A DNA stretch of 64,000 bases from Natranaeroarchaeum sp042663585. Its GTDB lineage: Archaea > Halobacteriota > Halobacteria > Halobacteriales > Natronoarchaeaceae. This document shows, piece by piece, positions 31,291-39,943 of this stretch. The position numbers and the translations under genes were made by a program. The DNA lies in assembly GCF_042663585.1 (NCBI RefSeq), contig NZ_JBHTAN010000006.1, positions 1,612,001-1,676,000 of the forward strand. Direction: 5' to 3'. The notes under the pieces were generated by a model that saw only the letters and a list, made by a program, of their open reading frames with translations, did not search any database and had not been told where the DNA came from. Every line of letters starts with the position of its first letter. Position 1 is the stretch's first letter.

Positions 31291-33108
31291 ATGCAACTCG
31301 AGGAGTACTGGGGCGTCGGACCGAAGACTCGCGAAGTGCTGACGGGTTCTATCGGCGTCGAGACGGCCGTTAGAGCCATCGAAAGCGGGGACGTCCGCAC
31401 GCTGACGGAGGCGGGACTCTCCCGCGGCCGGGCGACGCGAATCCTCCGCCGCGCGAACGGCGGCGATGGGATGGACGTGCTCGCCACGGGCGATTCGCGG
31501 GACGTGTACAAAGAACTGCTCGACCTGATCCAGGCCCACGCGGTGACTCGCGGCGCGGCCGACCGGATTCGAGTCCTGACGCCATTGCTCGATACCGACG
31601 GGATGGCGGCACGACTCGACACCGTGCTCGCGACGCGGGACGTCTGGACGGCGCTCGACGAGAGCGACCGCGAGGCCGTGCTCGACGCCTTCGCGGCCTA
31701 CGACGACGCCGCGGCCGGCGAACGCGCCGCGGTCGAGGCCACGCTGGCGCTACTGGATGCAGGCGTCGTCGCTGCGAGCGAACAGACGACCGCAGACGAG
31801 GGTGAGGACGTCTTCGCGCCACTCGGGGAACTCGACCGCGACGGACTCGCCGACGCCAGCGCCGCCCTCGCAGGGCTAAGCAATGGGAGCGTAGTCGAGG
31901 GCATCGACGACGAACTCGACGGCCTCCGTGACTCGCTTGCCACCGTCGAGCGCCTGGACGCGAACGCGCTCGACGTCATCGAGCGCCTGCGCGAGGACGG
32001 CGTGCAGGGCACCGAGGACTTCCGGACGACCTTTATCGAACACGTCCGGACGGAGGCCGACGTGACGATTGATCGTGTACGGGCGGCGATGCCGGACGAC
32101 GCCATCGACGCGACCGATTTCGTCGGGACGACCCTGCGCGAACTCTCGAACGACCTGCGAAGCGCCGTCTCCGAGCGCCGCGAACTGGTCGCGAGCGACC
32201 TGCGCGGGGACGTCGCGGCGGCCCGCGAGGACGTCGACGCCGCCGTCCAGACCATCGACGACATCGCGTTCTATCTCTCGCTGGCCCGTTTCGCGCTCGC
32301 CCACGAGATGTGTCGGCCGGAGTACGTCACCGACGGCCGGGATACGGTGGCTGTCGTCGACGCCACCAACCTCTCGCTGGCGGCCGAGGACGCCGATTCG
32401 GTCCAGCCGATCACCTACGCTATCGGCGAGCATACGCTTCCCGAGTACGACGACGTTCCGCCGCGTGCTGACGACCGGACGCCGCCGGCAGACCACCGCG
32501 TTGCCGTCGTCACCGGGGCGAACTCCGGCGGGAAGACGACGCTGCTGGAGACGCTGTGTCAGGTTGTCCTGCTGGCGGGGATGGGCCTCCCAGTGCCGGC
32601 CAGTCGAGCACAGGTCTCGGTCTTCGACTCGCTCGTCTTCCACCGCCGCCACGCGAGTTTCAACGCTGGCGTGCTCGAATCCACCCTGCGAAACATCGTC
32701 CCACCGGTCTCGACGAACGAGCGAACGCTGATGCTCGTCGACGAGTTCGAGGCGATCACGGAACCGGGCAGTGCCGCCGACCTGCTACACGGACTCGTCC
32801 GGTTGACCGTCGAGCGGGGCGCACTCGGGGCGTTCGTCACGCACCTCGCCGACGACCTCGCACCGCTCCCCGACGCCGCCCGGACCGACGGCATCTTCGC
32901 GGAGGGTCTCTCGCCCGATCTCGAACTACAGGTGGACTACCAGCCCCGGTTCGGGACGGTGGGCCGGTCGACGCCGGAGTTCATCGTCTCCCGTCTGGTC
33001 GCCAACGCCGAGGACCGGAGCGAACGCGCCGGCTTCGAGACGCTCGCCGAGGCAGTCGGTCACGACGTCGTCCAGCGGACGCTGGCCGACGCCAAGTGGA
33101 CCGGATAG
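31291..33108 (+). CDS. MutS2-like mismatch-repair ATPase with N-terminal HhH
   Basis: A 605-residue protein. Residues about 1-60 contain a helix-hairpin-helix (YWGVGPKTREVL then AGLSRGRATRILRRANG). The middle (about 100-360) is helical and corresponds to the MutS core and clamp. The C-terminal third is the ATPase, with Walker A GANSGGKTTLLET, Walker B RTLMLVDEFEAITEPG and the switch VTHLADDL. The mismatch-recognition FxE domain of MutS is absent, and so is a C-terminal Smr nuclease. It therefore belongs to the MutS2/MutS5-type side of the family in archaea. A true MutS and MutL occur at 43.4-48.3 kb, so this one has another role, such as junction handling. Start chosen at MQLEEYW. Confidence 0.82.
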   Translation: MQLEEYWGVGPKTREVLTGSIGVETAVRAIESGDVRTLTEAGLSRGRATRILRRANGGDGMDVLATGDSRDVYKELLDLIQAHAVTRGAADRIRVLTPLLDTDGMAARLDTVLATRDVWTALDESDREAVLDAFAAYDDAAAGERAAVEATLALLDAGVVAASEQTTADEGEDVFAPLGELDRDGLADASAALAGLSNGSVVEGIDDELDGLRDSLATVERLDANALDVIERLREDGVQGTEDFRTTFIEHVRTEADVTIDRVRAAMPDDAIDATDFVGTTLRELSNDLRSAVSERRELVASDLRGDVAAAREDVDAAVQTIDDIAFYLSLARFALAHEMCRPEYVTDGRDTVAVVDATNLSLAAEDADSVQPITYAIGEHTLPEYDDVPPRADDRTPPADHRVAVVTGANSGGKTTLLETLCQVVLLAGMGLPVPASRAQVSVFDSLVFHRRHASFNAGVLESTLRNIVPPVSTNERTLMLVDEFEAITEPGSAADLLHGLVRLTVERGALGAFVTHLADDLAPLPDAARTDGIFAEGLSPDLELQVDYQPRFGTVGRSTPEFIVSRLVANAEDRSERAGFETLAEAVGHDVVQRTLADAKWTG

Positions 33109-33159
33109 CGTTGGGCCACCCAAATCAATTATACCGATAGAAATGTCATGGTTCTGTAG

Positions 33160-33960
33160 ATGGCTGACGACCCCGACCCGATCGACCGGATCGCCTTTCT
33201 CGCTCGCTCGAAGCCACGGACACACGTGTTGCGCCAACTCCTGAACTCCGGTCCTGCGACCCAGCGCAGTCTCAGGGATCGCATCGACGCCTCCCGGTCG
33301 ACGATTGCACGAGCGCTTACTGCATTCGAGGAACGCGACTGGGTACGGCGCGATTCCGGGACGTATCAGATCACGCCCGTCGGCGAACTCGTCATCAGGG
33401 ATTTCATCGATCTGAAAGAGACCGTCCGGCTCACCGACGAGCTATCGGAGTTTCTGCAGTGGTTTCCGATGTCGGAGTACGGCGTCGAACCGGGACAGCT
33501 ACGTTCCGCGGACATCGTCCCACACACTCCCGGTGATCCGTACGCCCCGGGAAGAGCTCAGACCGAACTGTTGAACAGGACAGAACAGTTCCGGGGACTG
33601 TTCTCGTCGCTCGATCTGGAGGGGACGAAACTCGTCCACGAACAGGTCGTAAACGGGACGCTGGAGGCCGAGATAACCGTCTCCAGTGACGTCGACCGAA
33701 CGATCGAAACCGAAGCGTTCGCGCCGCTGTTCGCCGAACAACTGGAGACCGGGCGACTGACAGTACGCGTCGCCGACAACGACCCCCCGTTTTATCTCGG
33801 AATCGGCGACGAAGAGACTGTCCAGATCGGCGTCGAGGACGACGAGGGCTTCCCCCGTGCGTTGCTAGAATCGACCGACGACTCCCTGCTGGAGTGGGCT
33901 GACGAGATCTACCGCGAGTATCGCGAGGCGGCAACGATCAAACGCCCCGAAGATATCTGA
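33160..33960 (+). CDS. HTH regulator with a FilR1-like C-terminal domain
   Basis: A 266-residue transcription factor. Residues about 10-75 are a winged helix (KPRTHVLRQLLNSGPATQRS, then RIDASRSTIARALTAFEERD). The rest is an alpha/beta domain of the type called FilR1 or methanogen_HTH (LTDELSEFLQWFP; VTVRVADNDPPFYLGIGDEE-like stretch near residues 200-220). It probably binds a ligand. AATTATACC (about 33127-33135) lies 28 bases before the ATG, so the transcript is leaderless. A second, smaller HTH gene follows 91 bases later. Targets unknown. Confidence 0.75.
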   Translation: MADDPDPIDRIAFLARSKPRTHVLRQLLNSGPATQRSLRDRIDASRSTIARALTAFEERDWVRRDSGTYQITPVGELVIRDFIDLKETVRLTDELSEFLQWFPMSEYGVEPGQLRSADIVPHTPGDPYAPGRAQTELLNRTEQFRGLFSSLDLEGTKLVHEQVVNGTLEAEITVSSDVDRTIETEAFAPLFAEQLETGRLTVRVADNDPPFYLGIGDEETVQIGVEDDEGFPRALLESTDDSLLEWADEIYREYREAATIKRPEDI

Positions 33961-34051
33961 GGCGTGGGTCGTGCAACGTCTGCAACGATCTCATGGGGTG
34001 CAATAATGTTTCCCTGACGGTTACAGTTGCTACGCAGGGGGCAAACGTAGC

Positions 34052-34369
34052 ATGTCGAGGCTGAAGCGGGGGTCTATCGACGAACTGTACCGGATCGCGG
34101 CAGATCCGACCAGACGGGCACTTGTCACGGCGTTACTGCGCACGGAGGGCACAACGACAGTCGACGGACTGGTCGAGGCGATTCGCGACGAGATACAACC
34201 GGCTTCCGAACGAGCGACATCGGATCACCTTGCAATCGAACTGTATCACAGGCACCTGCCGATGCTCCAGGCCGAGAACTGTATCGAGTTCGACGCGGAC
34301 CTCGGCGTTGTCAGACCGCTGGAACGGCTTCAGCAGTTCGAGCAACTCTCGCTCGGCGATACGAATTAA
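34052..34369 (+). CDS. DUF7344-like winged-helix protein
   Basis: A 105-residue protein. It is mostly one winged helix (ELYRIAADPTRRALVTALLR; DHLAIELYHRHLPMLQAENC; VEFDADLGVVRP-like wing). This is the pattern of the many short DUF7344 proteins in haloarchaea, which are presumed DNA binders or partners in signalling. The TnpB element begins some 40 bases after its stop. No ligand domain is present. Confidence 0.7.
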   Translation: MSRLKRGSIDELYRIAADPTRRALVTALLRTEGTTTVDGLVEAIRDEIQPASERATSDHLAIELYHRHLPMLQAENCIEFDADLGVVRPLERLQQFEQLSLGDTN

Positions 34370-34413
34370 ACATACCCGACCAGGGTCTTTTATACTGGTC
34401 ATCGAGGCGAATA

Positions 34414-34435
34414 CCCCGACCCACCGTGGTCGGGG
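34414..34435 (+). repeat. Left-end hairpin of the TnpB element
   Basis: Perfect 8-bp stem with loop CACCGT, followed by ATGAAGC and, 21 bases later, ATTAAGT, as in the element at 22.6 kb. Confidence 0.7.
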
Positions 34436-34497
34436 ATGAAGCCGACACTCGCTGATACAAACCATTAAGTGAACATATCTCTAATCAATAGACACCG

Positions 34498-35739
34498 TTG
34501 GAATACAGTCACCGTTATCACGCTTATCCGACACAAGAGATAGCGGACGGACTGGAACACCATCTGAATGTTCATCGCCAGCTATACAACCACGTTCGCT
34601 GGGACTACCAACAAGCTCTGGGGGATGACAAGCCGAGTGAATACGACCAGAACAACAAACTCCCCGAGTGGAAACAACGATGGCCAGTGTTCAGTGAACT
34701 GCACTCGAAAGCCTCCCAAGCCACTGTCGCCCGTTTCCACCGCAACCTCTCAAACCTTCGCAAAAAGAAAGAGAAGGGATACAACGTTGGTCGGCTCAAA
34801 CGGCAATCACCCACCGAGTACCGAAGCGTGACGTACAGTCAGTCTGGTTTCGACCTCGATGAAAAGAGGGGCCACGACAAGTACGCCTACGTGCGCTTCA
34901 GCAAAATTGGGTGGGTAAAAATCCGGTATTCTCGACCGATTCCCGACCACGCCACCATCAAAGAAGTCACGTTCAAGAAAGAGACGACCGGCGAATGGTT
35001 CGTCTCCTTCGGGTTGGAAACCGACAACGCCAACCTACCCGAGAAACCCGACGTGGACTCGCTGGACGCGAGCAACAGCGTCGGGATTGACCTCGGAATC
35101 CTGAACTACATCCACACCAGCGACGGCAAGACCGTGGATTGGCTCGACCTCGAAGACGACTACGAACGTCTTCGCTGTGAGCAACGCAAGTTGTCTCGGA
35201 AAGAGAAGGGGTCGAACAACTACGAGAAACAACGTCGAGAGGTGGCGAAGGTGAAGCGCCACATCAAGCGGAAGGTGTTGGACTACCAGCACAAAATCAC
35301 AACATGGCTCGTCAAGGAGTACGACGCCGTGTTCGTGGAAGACTTGAACGTCCAGAGTATGCTTCAGGGTGACGGGAACGCCCGTAACAAGCAGGACACG
35401 GCGTGGCGACAATTCATCACCCTGCTCGAATACAAAGCCGACCTGCACGGAACGCACGTCGTTCAGGTCGAAGCGCGAGGCACAACGAAAGAGTGTGCGT
35501 CGTGCGGTGTGGAGACGGCGAAACCCGTCTGGGTCAGGGAACATTCCTGTCCGAGTTGTGGATTCGAGACGGATAGAGACGCAAACGCGGCGATGAACGT
35601 TCTCAAGTGTGGCTTTTCTGAATTAGGGTTGGGATGGCCCGAATCAACGCCTGTGGAGACTGTGACCGCTACGGACACCGCTGACTTTCAGCGCGTGTCT
35701 GCAAGTCACGTCCTCGAAACAGGAAGCCTGCCCTTGTAA
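34498..35739 (+). CDS. tnpB: TnpB RNA-guided nuclease (IS200/IS605 OrfB)
   Basis: A 413-residue protein with the complete RuvC-like site: Asp198 in SVGIDLGIL, Glu281 in AVFVEDLN and Asp361 in DRDANAAMN. A zinc finger is formed by Cys333/Cys336 and Cys351/Cys354 (CASCG ... CPSCG). The N-terminal half has the OrfB helix-turn-helix region with typical HRQLYNHVRWDY. TnpB enzymes cut DNA next to a short target motif under omega-RNA guidance. All key residues are present, so it could be active. It begins with TTG (34498), where relatives usually have ATG before EY; a single-base change at the start may lower expression. Confidence 0.93.
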   Translation: MEYSHRYHAYPTQEIADGLEHHLNVHRQLYNHVRWDYQQALGDDKPSEYDQNNKLPEWKQRWPVFSELHSKASQATVARFHRNLSNLRKKKEKGYNVGRLKRQSPTEYRSVTYSQSGFDLDEKRGHDKYAYVRFSKIGWVKIRYSRPIPDHATIKEVTFKKETTGEWFVSFGLETDNANLPEKPDVDSLDASNSVGIDLGILNYIHTSDGKTVDWLDLEDDYERLRCEQRKLSRKEKGSNNYEKQRREVAKVKRHIKRKVLDYQHKITTWLVKEYDAVFVEDLNVQSMLQGDGNARNKQDTAWRQFITLLEYKADLHGTHVVQVEARGTTKECASCGVETAKPVWVREHSCPSCGFETDRDANAAMNVLKCGFSELGLGWPESTPVETVTATDTADFQRVSASHVLETGSLPL

Positions 35740-35752
35740 GAGCAGGATTCCC

Positions 35753-35768
35753 CGCGCCACCGTGCGCG
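35753..35768 (+). repeat. Right-end hairpin of the TnpB element
   Basis: CGCGC-CACCGT-GCGCG, 14 bases after the tnpB stop. Confidence 0.6.
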
Positions 35769-35806
35769 AGGTAACATTCAACAGGCAAACAGCAGTATCC
35801 ATAGCT

Positions 35807-36211
35807 ATGAGCTCCGATTCGTTCGACACCACGTCGACGCCATCGTCTGAGACCGACTCGAGGTCGACAGAAGACTTTTCGAACCCGATCGCCAACGCGA
35901 TTATCGGCGCCGTCGTCGGCATCGTCTTTTCGTTCGTTCCGTTTGCGCCACTGCTCGGTGGCGGGCTTGCGGCGTATCTCCAGGGCGGCGAAACGAGTGA
36001 CGGCCTACGGCTTGGACTGCTTGCCGGGCTGATCATGCTGTTGCCCTACGCCTTTGCAGGCATGTTTTTGCTGGTGATTCTGACGGGAGCGGCCGTCGAA
36101 TCCGCGTTCGGACTGCTCGTCGTCGGTGTGTTGGTCCTTGGCTCAGTGTACACTGTCGGGCTTAGCGTCCTCGGCGGCTATCTGGGCATCTACGTCCACC
36201 ACGAACTGTGA
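35807..36211 (+). CDS. DUF5518 membrane protein
   Basis: A 134-residue protein with a polar, Ser/Thr/Asp-rich N-terminus (MSSDSFDTTSTPSSET) and four hydrophobic segments. NAIIGAVVGIVFSFVPFAPL, GGGLAAYLQGGE and ALLAGLIMLLPYAFAGM-like regions match the DUF5518 pattern (the GGGxAAYLQGG turn is characteristic). It is common in haloarchaea, with unknown function. The chosen Met excludes an extension into the TnpB element's right end. It converges with the ABC permease gene, seven bases apart. Confidence 0.8.
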   Translation: MSSDSFDTTSTPSSETDSRSTEDFSNPIANAIIGAVVGIVFSFVPFAPLLGGGLAAYLQGGETSDGLRLGLLAGLIMLLPYAFAGMFLLVILTGAAVESAFGLLVVGVLVLGSVYTVGLSVLGGYLGIYVHHEL

Positions 36212-36218
36212 AAACGAG

Positions 36219-37265
36219 TCAGCTATCGCCCTGCTGACGCCCCTCGACGGCACCGATCCCGGGAATCGAGACGTAGGACTCGACGCGGCTCATGATGTTC
36301 GTCGCCGTCAGTACGAGGCCGAGATAGACGACCGCAAGCAGGCCGAAGATGGCCGTGAACTCGAACGTGCTGTTGGCGATGTCACTGGCAACGTTGTACA
36401 GTTCCGGGACCGTGATGAACCCGGCGAGCGAGGAGTATTTGAGCAGATAGACGAGTTCGTTGGTCCATGCCGGAATCGCGTACCGGAGCGTCTGCGGCAG
36501 GACGACGTACCGGATCCCGTCTATCTGGGAGAGGCCGAGCGCCCGCGCCGCGGTTAGCTGGCCCTCGTCGACGCTTTCGAGCGCGCCGCGGATGTATTCG
36601 GCCTGGTAGGCCGAGCCGTTGATCGTGAAGCCGATGATGGCGATCCAGAACGCCTGCTCTGGGATCGTACCGTAGCCGATCAGCGTGGTATCCTGTAGCC
36701 AGACCGCGAGCGGGAGGCCGTAGTAGAGGACGAACAACTGGGCGATCAGGGGCGTCCCGCGGATCAACTCGGTGTATGCCAGCGCGGGCCACTTGAGCGG
36801 CCCGCCGTAGACACGGATGACCGCCAGCGGGACCGCGATGGAGAAGCCGAGAACGATGCTTATGACCGTCAGGAGGATCGTGTACCACGCCGCACCGGCC
36901 AGCGCGGGCGCGATGCCGACCGCGACGCCAGCGGTGTCGAGGAGCGCTCCCAGCCAGCTAAGCACCGCGACGCCGGCGGTTTCGAGAAGCGAGTTGAGCC
37001 ACTCGAACGGAAGCCCGACGATGCTGAACCGCTCGGCCGCCTCGATGGCAGAGGCCGCCGCCGCGTCGAACGGTTCTCGCGGGATGAAGTTCTCGCCCGC
37101 ACCGGGACCGATGCCGAGGCGTGCGAGCACCCAGTCGTTGAGCCAGCGCGTCGTGAGCCAGCCCCAGAACACGATACCAGCGAAGATGCTGATGGCGTGG
37201 CTGGTATCGACCGAACTGGTGCGGAACCGGCCGGTCGGCGATGCCGTGGTTTCGGCCTCGCTCAT
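36219..37265 (-). CDS. Amino-acid ABC transporter permease
   Basis: A 348-residue inner-membrane subunit of the HisM/GlnP type. After an N-terminal extension (about 110 residues with one or two helices) it has the membrane domain and the EAA loop QLTAARALGLSQIDGIRYVVLP, which contacts the ATPase. ELIRGTPLIAQLFVLYYGLP is the family signature. It is the last gene of an SBP-permease-ATPase-permease operon, 15 bases after the ATPase gene. Two different permeases in one operon imply a heterodimeric channel, as in polar amino-acid importers. The long N-terminal part is unusual and may form extra helices. Confidence 0.9.
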   Translation of the reverse strand: MSEAETTASPTGRFRTSSVDTSHAISIFAGIVFWGWLTTRWLNDWVLARLGIGPGAGENFIPREPFDAAAASAIEAAERFSIVGLPFEWLNSLLETAGVAVLSWLGALLDTAGVAVGIAPALAGAAWYTILLTVISIVLGFSIAVPLAVIRVYGGPLKWPALAYTELIRGTPLIAQLFVLYYGLPLAVWLQDTTLIGYGTIPEQAFWIAIIGFTINGSAYQAEYIRGALESVDEGQLTAARALGLSQIDGIRYVVLPQTLRYAIPAWTNELVYLLKYSSLAGFITVPELYNVASDIANSTFEFTAIFGLLAVVYLGLVLTATNIMSRVESYVSIPGIGAVEGRQQGDS

Positions 37266-37280
37266 CGTCGCCCTCTCGAG

Positions 37281-38075
37281 TCACTCATGACTGATACTCT
37301 GGAAGAACTCTGCGGTTCGCTCCTTCTCGGGGTTCTCGAACAACTTCTCCGGCGGGCCGCGCTCGACGACCTCGCCTTCGTCGAGGAACGTGATCCCGGT
37401 CGCGCCCCCGCGGGCAAAGCGCATCTCGTGAGTGACCACGAGCATCGTCATTCCGTCGGCCACTAGCTGGCTCATTACCTCGAGGACGCCGTTGCTCAAC
37501 TCGGGGTCGAGCGCGCTCGTCGGTTCGTCGAAGAGCATCAGTTCGGGGTCCATTGCAAGCGCCCGGGCGATGCCGACGCGCTGTTTCTGGCCACCGGATA
37601 GCTGTGCCGGATACGAATCGACCTGATCGCCGAGTCCGACCCGGTCGAGTTCCTCCTCTGCGCGCTCACGCGCAGGCTCTTTGTCCATTCCTTTGACCCT
37701 GCGAAGGCCGAGCATGACGTTCTCTATAGCGGTGAGGTGGGCAAAGAGGTTGATGTCCTGGAACACCATTCCGATCTGTTGGCGAATCTCGTTCGGGTCG
37801 GTGTCGGGCGCACAGACGTCGACGTCGCCGAGGTAGATGTGCCCACTGTCGACCTCGGTAAGCCGGTTCACACACCGTAGCAGGGTGGACTTGCCGCTCC
37901 CACTGGGGCCGACCAGCACTTCGACGTCACCGCGCTCTATCTCCAGATCCACGCCGCGAAGCACCTCCTCGTCGCCGTAGGACTTCCGGAGGTCTTCGAT
38001 CCGTAGCAGTGGCGATGGTTCGGCGTCAGTGCCCCGGTCGGTACGACTGGATCGGTCGATGCGAGAGTCTGTCAC
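37281..38075 (-). CDS. Amino-acid ABC transporter ATP-binding protein (GlnQ-type)
   Basis: A 264-residue ATPase. Walker A GPSGSGKST, Q loop MVFQDINLF, signature LSGGQKQRVGIARAL, Walker B LMLFDEPTSALDPE and switch VTHEM are all intact. The first 20 residues (SRIDRSSRTDRGTDAEPS) are polar and haloarchaeal. It overlaps the upstream permease by four bases and is followed by the second permease, so all three are translated together. It energises import of a polar amino acid bound by the lipoprotein encoded upstream. Confidence 0.95.
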   Translation of the reverse strand: MTDSRIDRSSRTDRGTDAEPSPLLRIEDLRKSYGDEEVLRGVDLEIERGDVEVLVGPSGSGKSTLLRCVNRLTEVDSGHIYLGDVDVCAPDTDPNEIRQQIGMVFQDINLFAHLTAIENVMLGLRRVKGMDKEPARERAEEELDRVGLGDQVDSYPAQLSGGQKQRVGIARALAMDPELMLFDEPTSALDPELSNGVLEVMSQLVADGMTMLVVTHEMRFARGGATGITFLDEGEVVERGPPEKLFENPEKERTAEFFQSISHE

Positions 38076-38902
38076 GACGATTCACCTGGAATTGCGAAGC
38101 GATTGTCGACGAAATCGAGCGTACGATTCGTACTGAACGTCAGGACGAAGTAAATGAGGCTGGCAAAGAGCATGATCTCTAGTATCGCGGTCGTCTGCTG
38201 GATGAACAGGTCGTCGCTCCGTTTCAGCAGTTCGCCGAGTCCGATTGCGAAGGCTATCGACGTGTCCTTCAGCACGATGGTAAACTCGTTCTGGAACCCG
38301 GGGACGCTCCGCCGAAGCGCCTGTGGAACGATCACGTAGCGGATCGCTTCGAGCCTGCTCATCCCGATCGAACGGGCGGCCTCCATCTGTCCGTCGTCGA
38401 TACTGCTGAGCGCCCCCCGGAAGATCTGTGACTGGTAGGCTGCGCTCCGGAGGCCGAGTGCGAGCGTCGCGGCGAAAAACGCCCCTCCGATCTCCTCGGG
38501 TGCGGTAAACGGCGTCGGTCCGAGCAGGAGGTCTATTCCGCCGATCAGCGTATTGAGCGGTCCGAGCAAGTACTCGATCGGTACGACGAAGAACATGTAG
38601 AGCATGATCACGAGGATCGGCGTCCCACGGAACAGGATGCCCAGGTTCCGTACGGCAGCTTTCGAGTAGCCGCTACCGTACACCTCGATTGCGCCGGCGG
38701 GAAAGCCGAGCAGAAAGCCAAGTAGAATACTCGTAATCGTCAGCACGATGGTGATGACGACACCCCCGAGCAGGTAATCCGCGTTCCGAAGGACGAACTG
38801 CCAGTCCTCGCCGAGCATCGACCAGATCGACTCCGCGAGATGCGGCAACGACTCTCCTGCGGCCACCCACGACACCGTCGAAAGAAACGCTGCTATGTCC
38901 AT
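38072..38902 (-). CDS. Amino-acid ABC transporter permease
   Basis: A 276-residue membrane subunit of the HisQM/GlnP family with five to six helices. NLGILFRGTPILVIMLYMFF and the EAA loop QMEAARSIGMSRLEAIRYVI are present. It begins 12 bases after the binding-protein gene and overlaps the ATPase gene by four bases. With the other permease (36219) it forms the channel. Confidence 0.93.
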   Translation of the reverse strand: MDIAAFLSTVSWVAAGESLPHLAESIWSMLGEDWQFVLRNADYLLGGVVITIVLTITSILLGFLLGFPAGAIEVYGSGYSKAAVRNLGILFRGTPILVIMLYMFFVVPIEYLLGPLNTLIGGIDLLLGPTPFTAPEEIGGAFFAATLALGLRSAAYQSQIFRGALSSIDDGQMEAARSIGMSRLEAIRYVIVPQALRRSVPGFQNEFTIVLKDTSIAFAIGLGELLKRSDDLFIQQTTAILEIMLFASLIYFVLTFSTNRTLDFVDNRFAIPGESS

Positions 38903-38914
38903 CTATGCTGGGGC

Positions 38915-39790
38915 CTACTGGTCGAACCAGGTCGACGTGATCTCCTCGTACTCGCCGCTTTCCTCGACCGCAGTAATCCCCTCGCTTAGAGCGGACTGCA
39001 GGTCCTCGGCATCCTGCCGGACACCGAAGCCGTACTGCTCACCGGTCTCGTAAATGAACGCGACTTCGACGTCGCGGCTCGATTGGAACGTCTGGGCGAC
39101 CGGTTCGTCGATCACGACAGCGTCGATAACCCCGCGTTCGAGGTCCTCGACGGCCAGGACGTAGTTGTCGAACGAGGTGTAATTCCCCTCGGGGATGATC
39201 CCGGCATCGATGACATCGTCTCGGACGACTTGCTCGCCGGTCGTCCCGCTCTGTGCGCCGACGGTCCGGTCGGCGAGGTCCTCAAGTGACTCCGGCTGGA
39301 AATCGCCGCCGGACGCGACCAGCACGGACTGATTCGCACTGTAGTACGGCTCGCTAAAGGCGATCTGTTCCTGTCGTTCCTCGTTGATCGTCATTGCCGC
39401 GGCGATGACGTCGATGTTCCCGTTATCGAGCGCGGGGATCAGCGACGCGAACTCTAGCTGTTCCCAGCCGCTAAGTTCGTACTCGGTTTCGTCGATGACC
39501 GCTTCGAGCAGGTCGATATCGAAGCCGACCAGTTCGCCGTCCTCGACCATCTCGAACGGTGCGAACCCGGGTGCCGTTCCTGCGACAATCTGGTTCGCAC
39601 CGCTCTCGTCGTCACCGTTCTCGGCGCCGCCGTTCTCCTCGTCACCGTTCTCGGCGCCGCCGTTCTCCTCGTCTCCGTTTTCGCCGTTGCCTTCCAGACA
39701 GCCTGCCAGCCCAACCGTGCCGACCACGCCGGCGGCTCCGGCGATCTTCATGTACGTACGTCTATCTAACGACTGCTGTTCCGAATCCAT
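38915..39790 (-). CDS. Amino-acid ABC transporter substrate-binding Tat lipoprotein
   Basis: A 291-residue family 3 solute-binding protein. The N-terminus carries RRTYMK and a lipobox (VGLAGC), so it is exported by Tat and lipid-anchored. An Asn/Gly/Glu linker of repeated EENGGAENGD follows (30-base DNA repeat). The mature domain opens with AGTAPGFAPFEMVEDGELVG and has FDIDLLEAV, then RTVGAQSGTTGEQ, typical of polar amino-acid binders. The start is MDSEQQS; the Met five codons upstream is less likely. The promoter lies in the AT-rich 153-base gap shared with the divergent MOSC gene. Confidence 0.92.
   Translation of the reverse strand: MDSEQQSLDRRTYMKIAGAAGVVGTVGLAGCLEGNGENGDEENGGAENGDEENGGAENGDDESGANQIVAGTAPGFAPFEMVEDGELVGFDIDLLEAVIDETEYELSGWEQLEFASLIPALDNGNIDVIAAAMTINEERQEQIAFSEPYYSANQSVLVASGGDFQPESLEDLADRTVGAQSGTTGEQVVRDDVIDAGIIPEGNYTSFDNYVLAVEDLERGVIDAVVIDEPVAQTFQSSRDVEVAFIYETGEQYGFGVRQDAEDLQSALSEGITAVEESGEYEEITSTWFDQ
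39611..39690 (-). repeat. 30-bp repeat in the lipoprotein linker
   Basis: Two exact 30-base units (39611-39640, 39641-39670) plus a degenerate third. They encode acidic decapeptides of Glu, Asn, Gly, Asp and Ala. Confidence 0.85.
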
Positions 39791-39943
39791 GTGTACAGTA
39801 AGCAACGTGGTACCTATTAGGAGTTAAGATATTTATCTATCCGTGTAGTTATTAATTATGTTGTATTTATTTTCAGAGTAGCTAACACGTCCACGATTGC
39901 AGCGAAGGCAACATACTTTCCCATCGGAGCGTGAGACCGACCC

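Larger units (their letters stand above)
34405..35775 (+). mobile_element. Stand-alone TnpB element (IS200/IS605, IS1341-type)
   Basis: One tnpB gene bounded by end hairpins: CCCCGACC-CACCGT-GGTCGGGG (34414-34435) on the left and CGCGC-CACCGT-GCGCG (35753-35768) on the right, both with loop CACCGT. There is no tnpA, so it is moved in trans, if at all. In TnpB elements the guide RNA (omega RNA) comes from the 3' end of tnpB and the right end, here roughly 35600-35775; that is inferred from the family, not seen. The exact cleavage sites cannot be fixed by eye. It separates a DUF7344-like gene from a DUF5518 gene. Confidence 0.75.

Noticed and set aside
30883..31539. N-terminal extension of the YdjM-like protein
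   Set aside because: It is antisense to glutaredoxin and the start of the MutS2-like gene; the membrane protein begins at MMATTHG.
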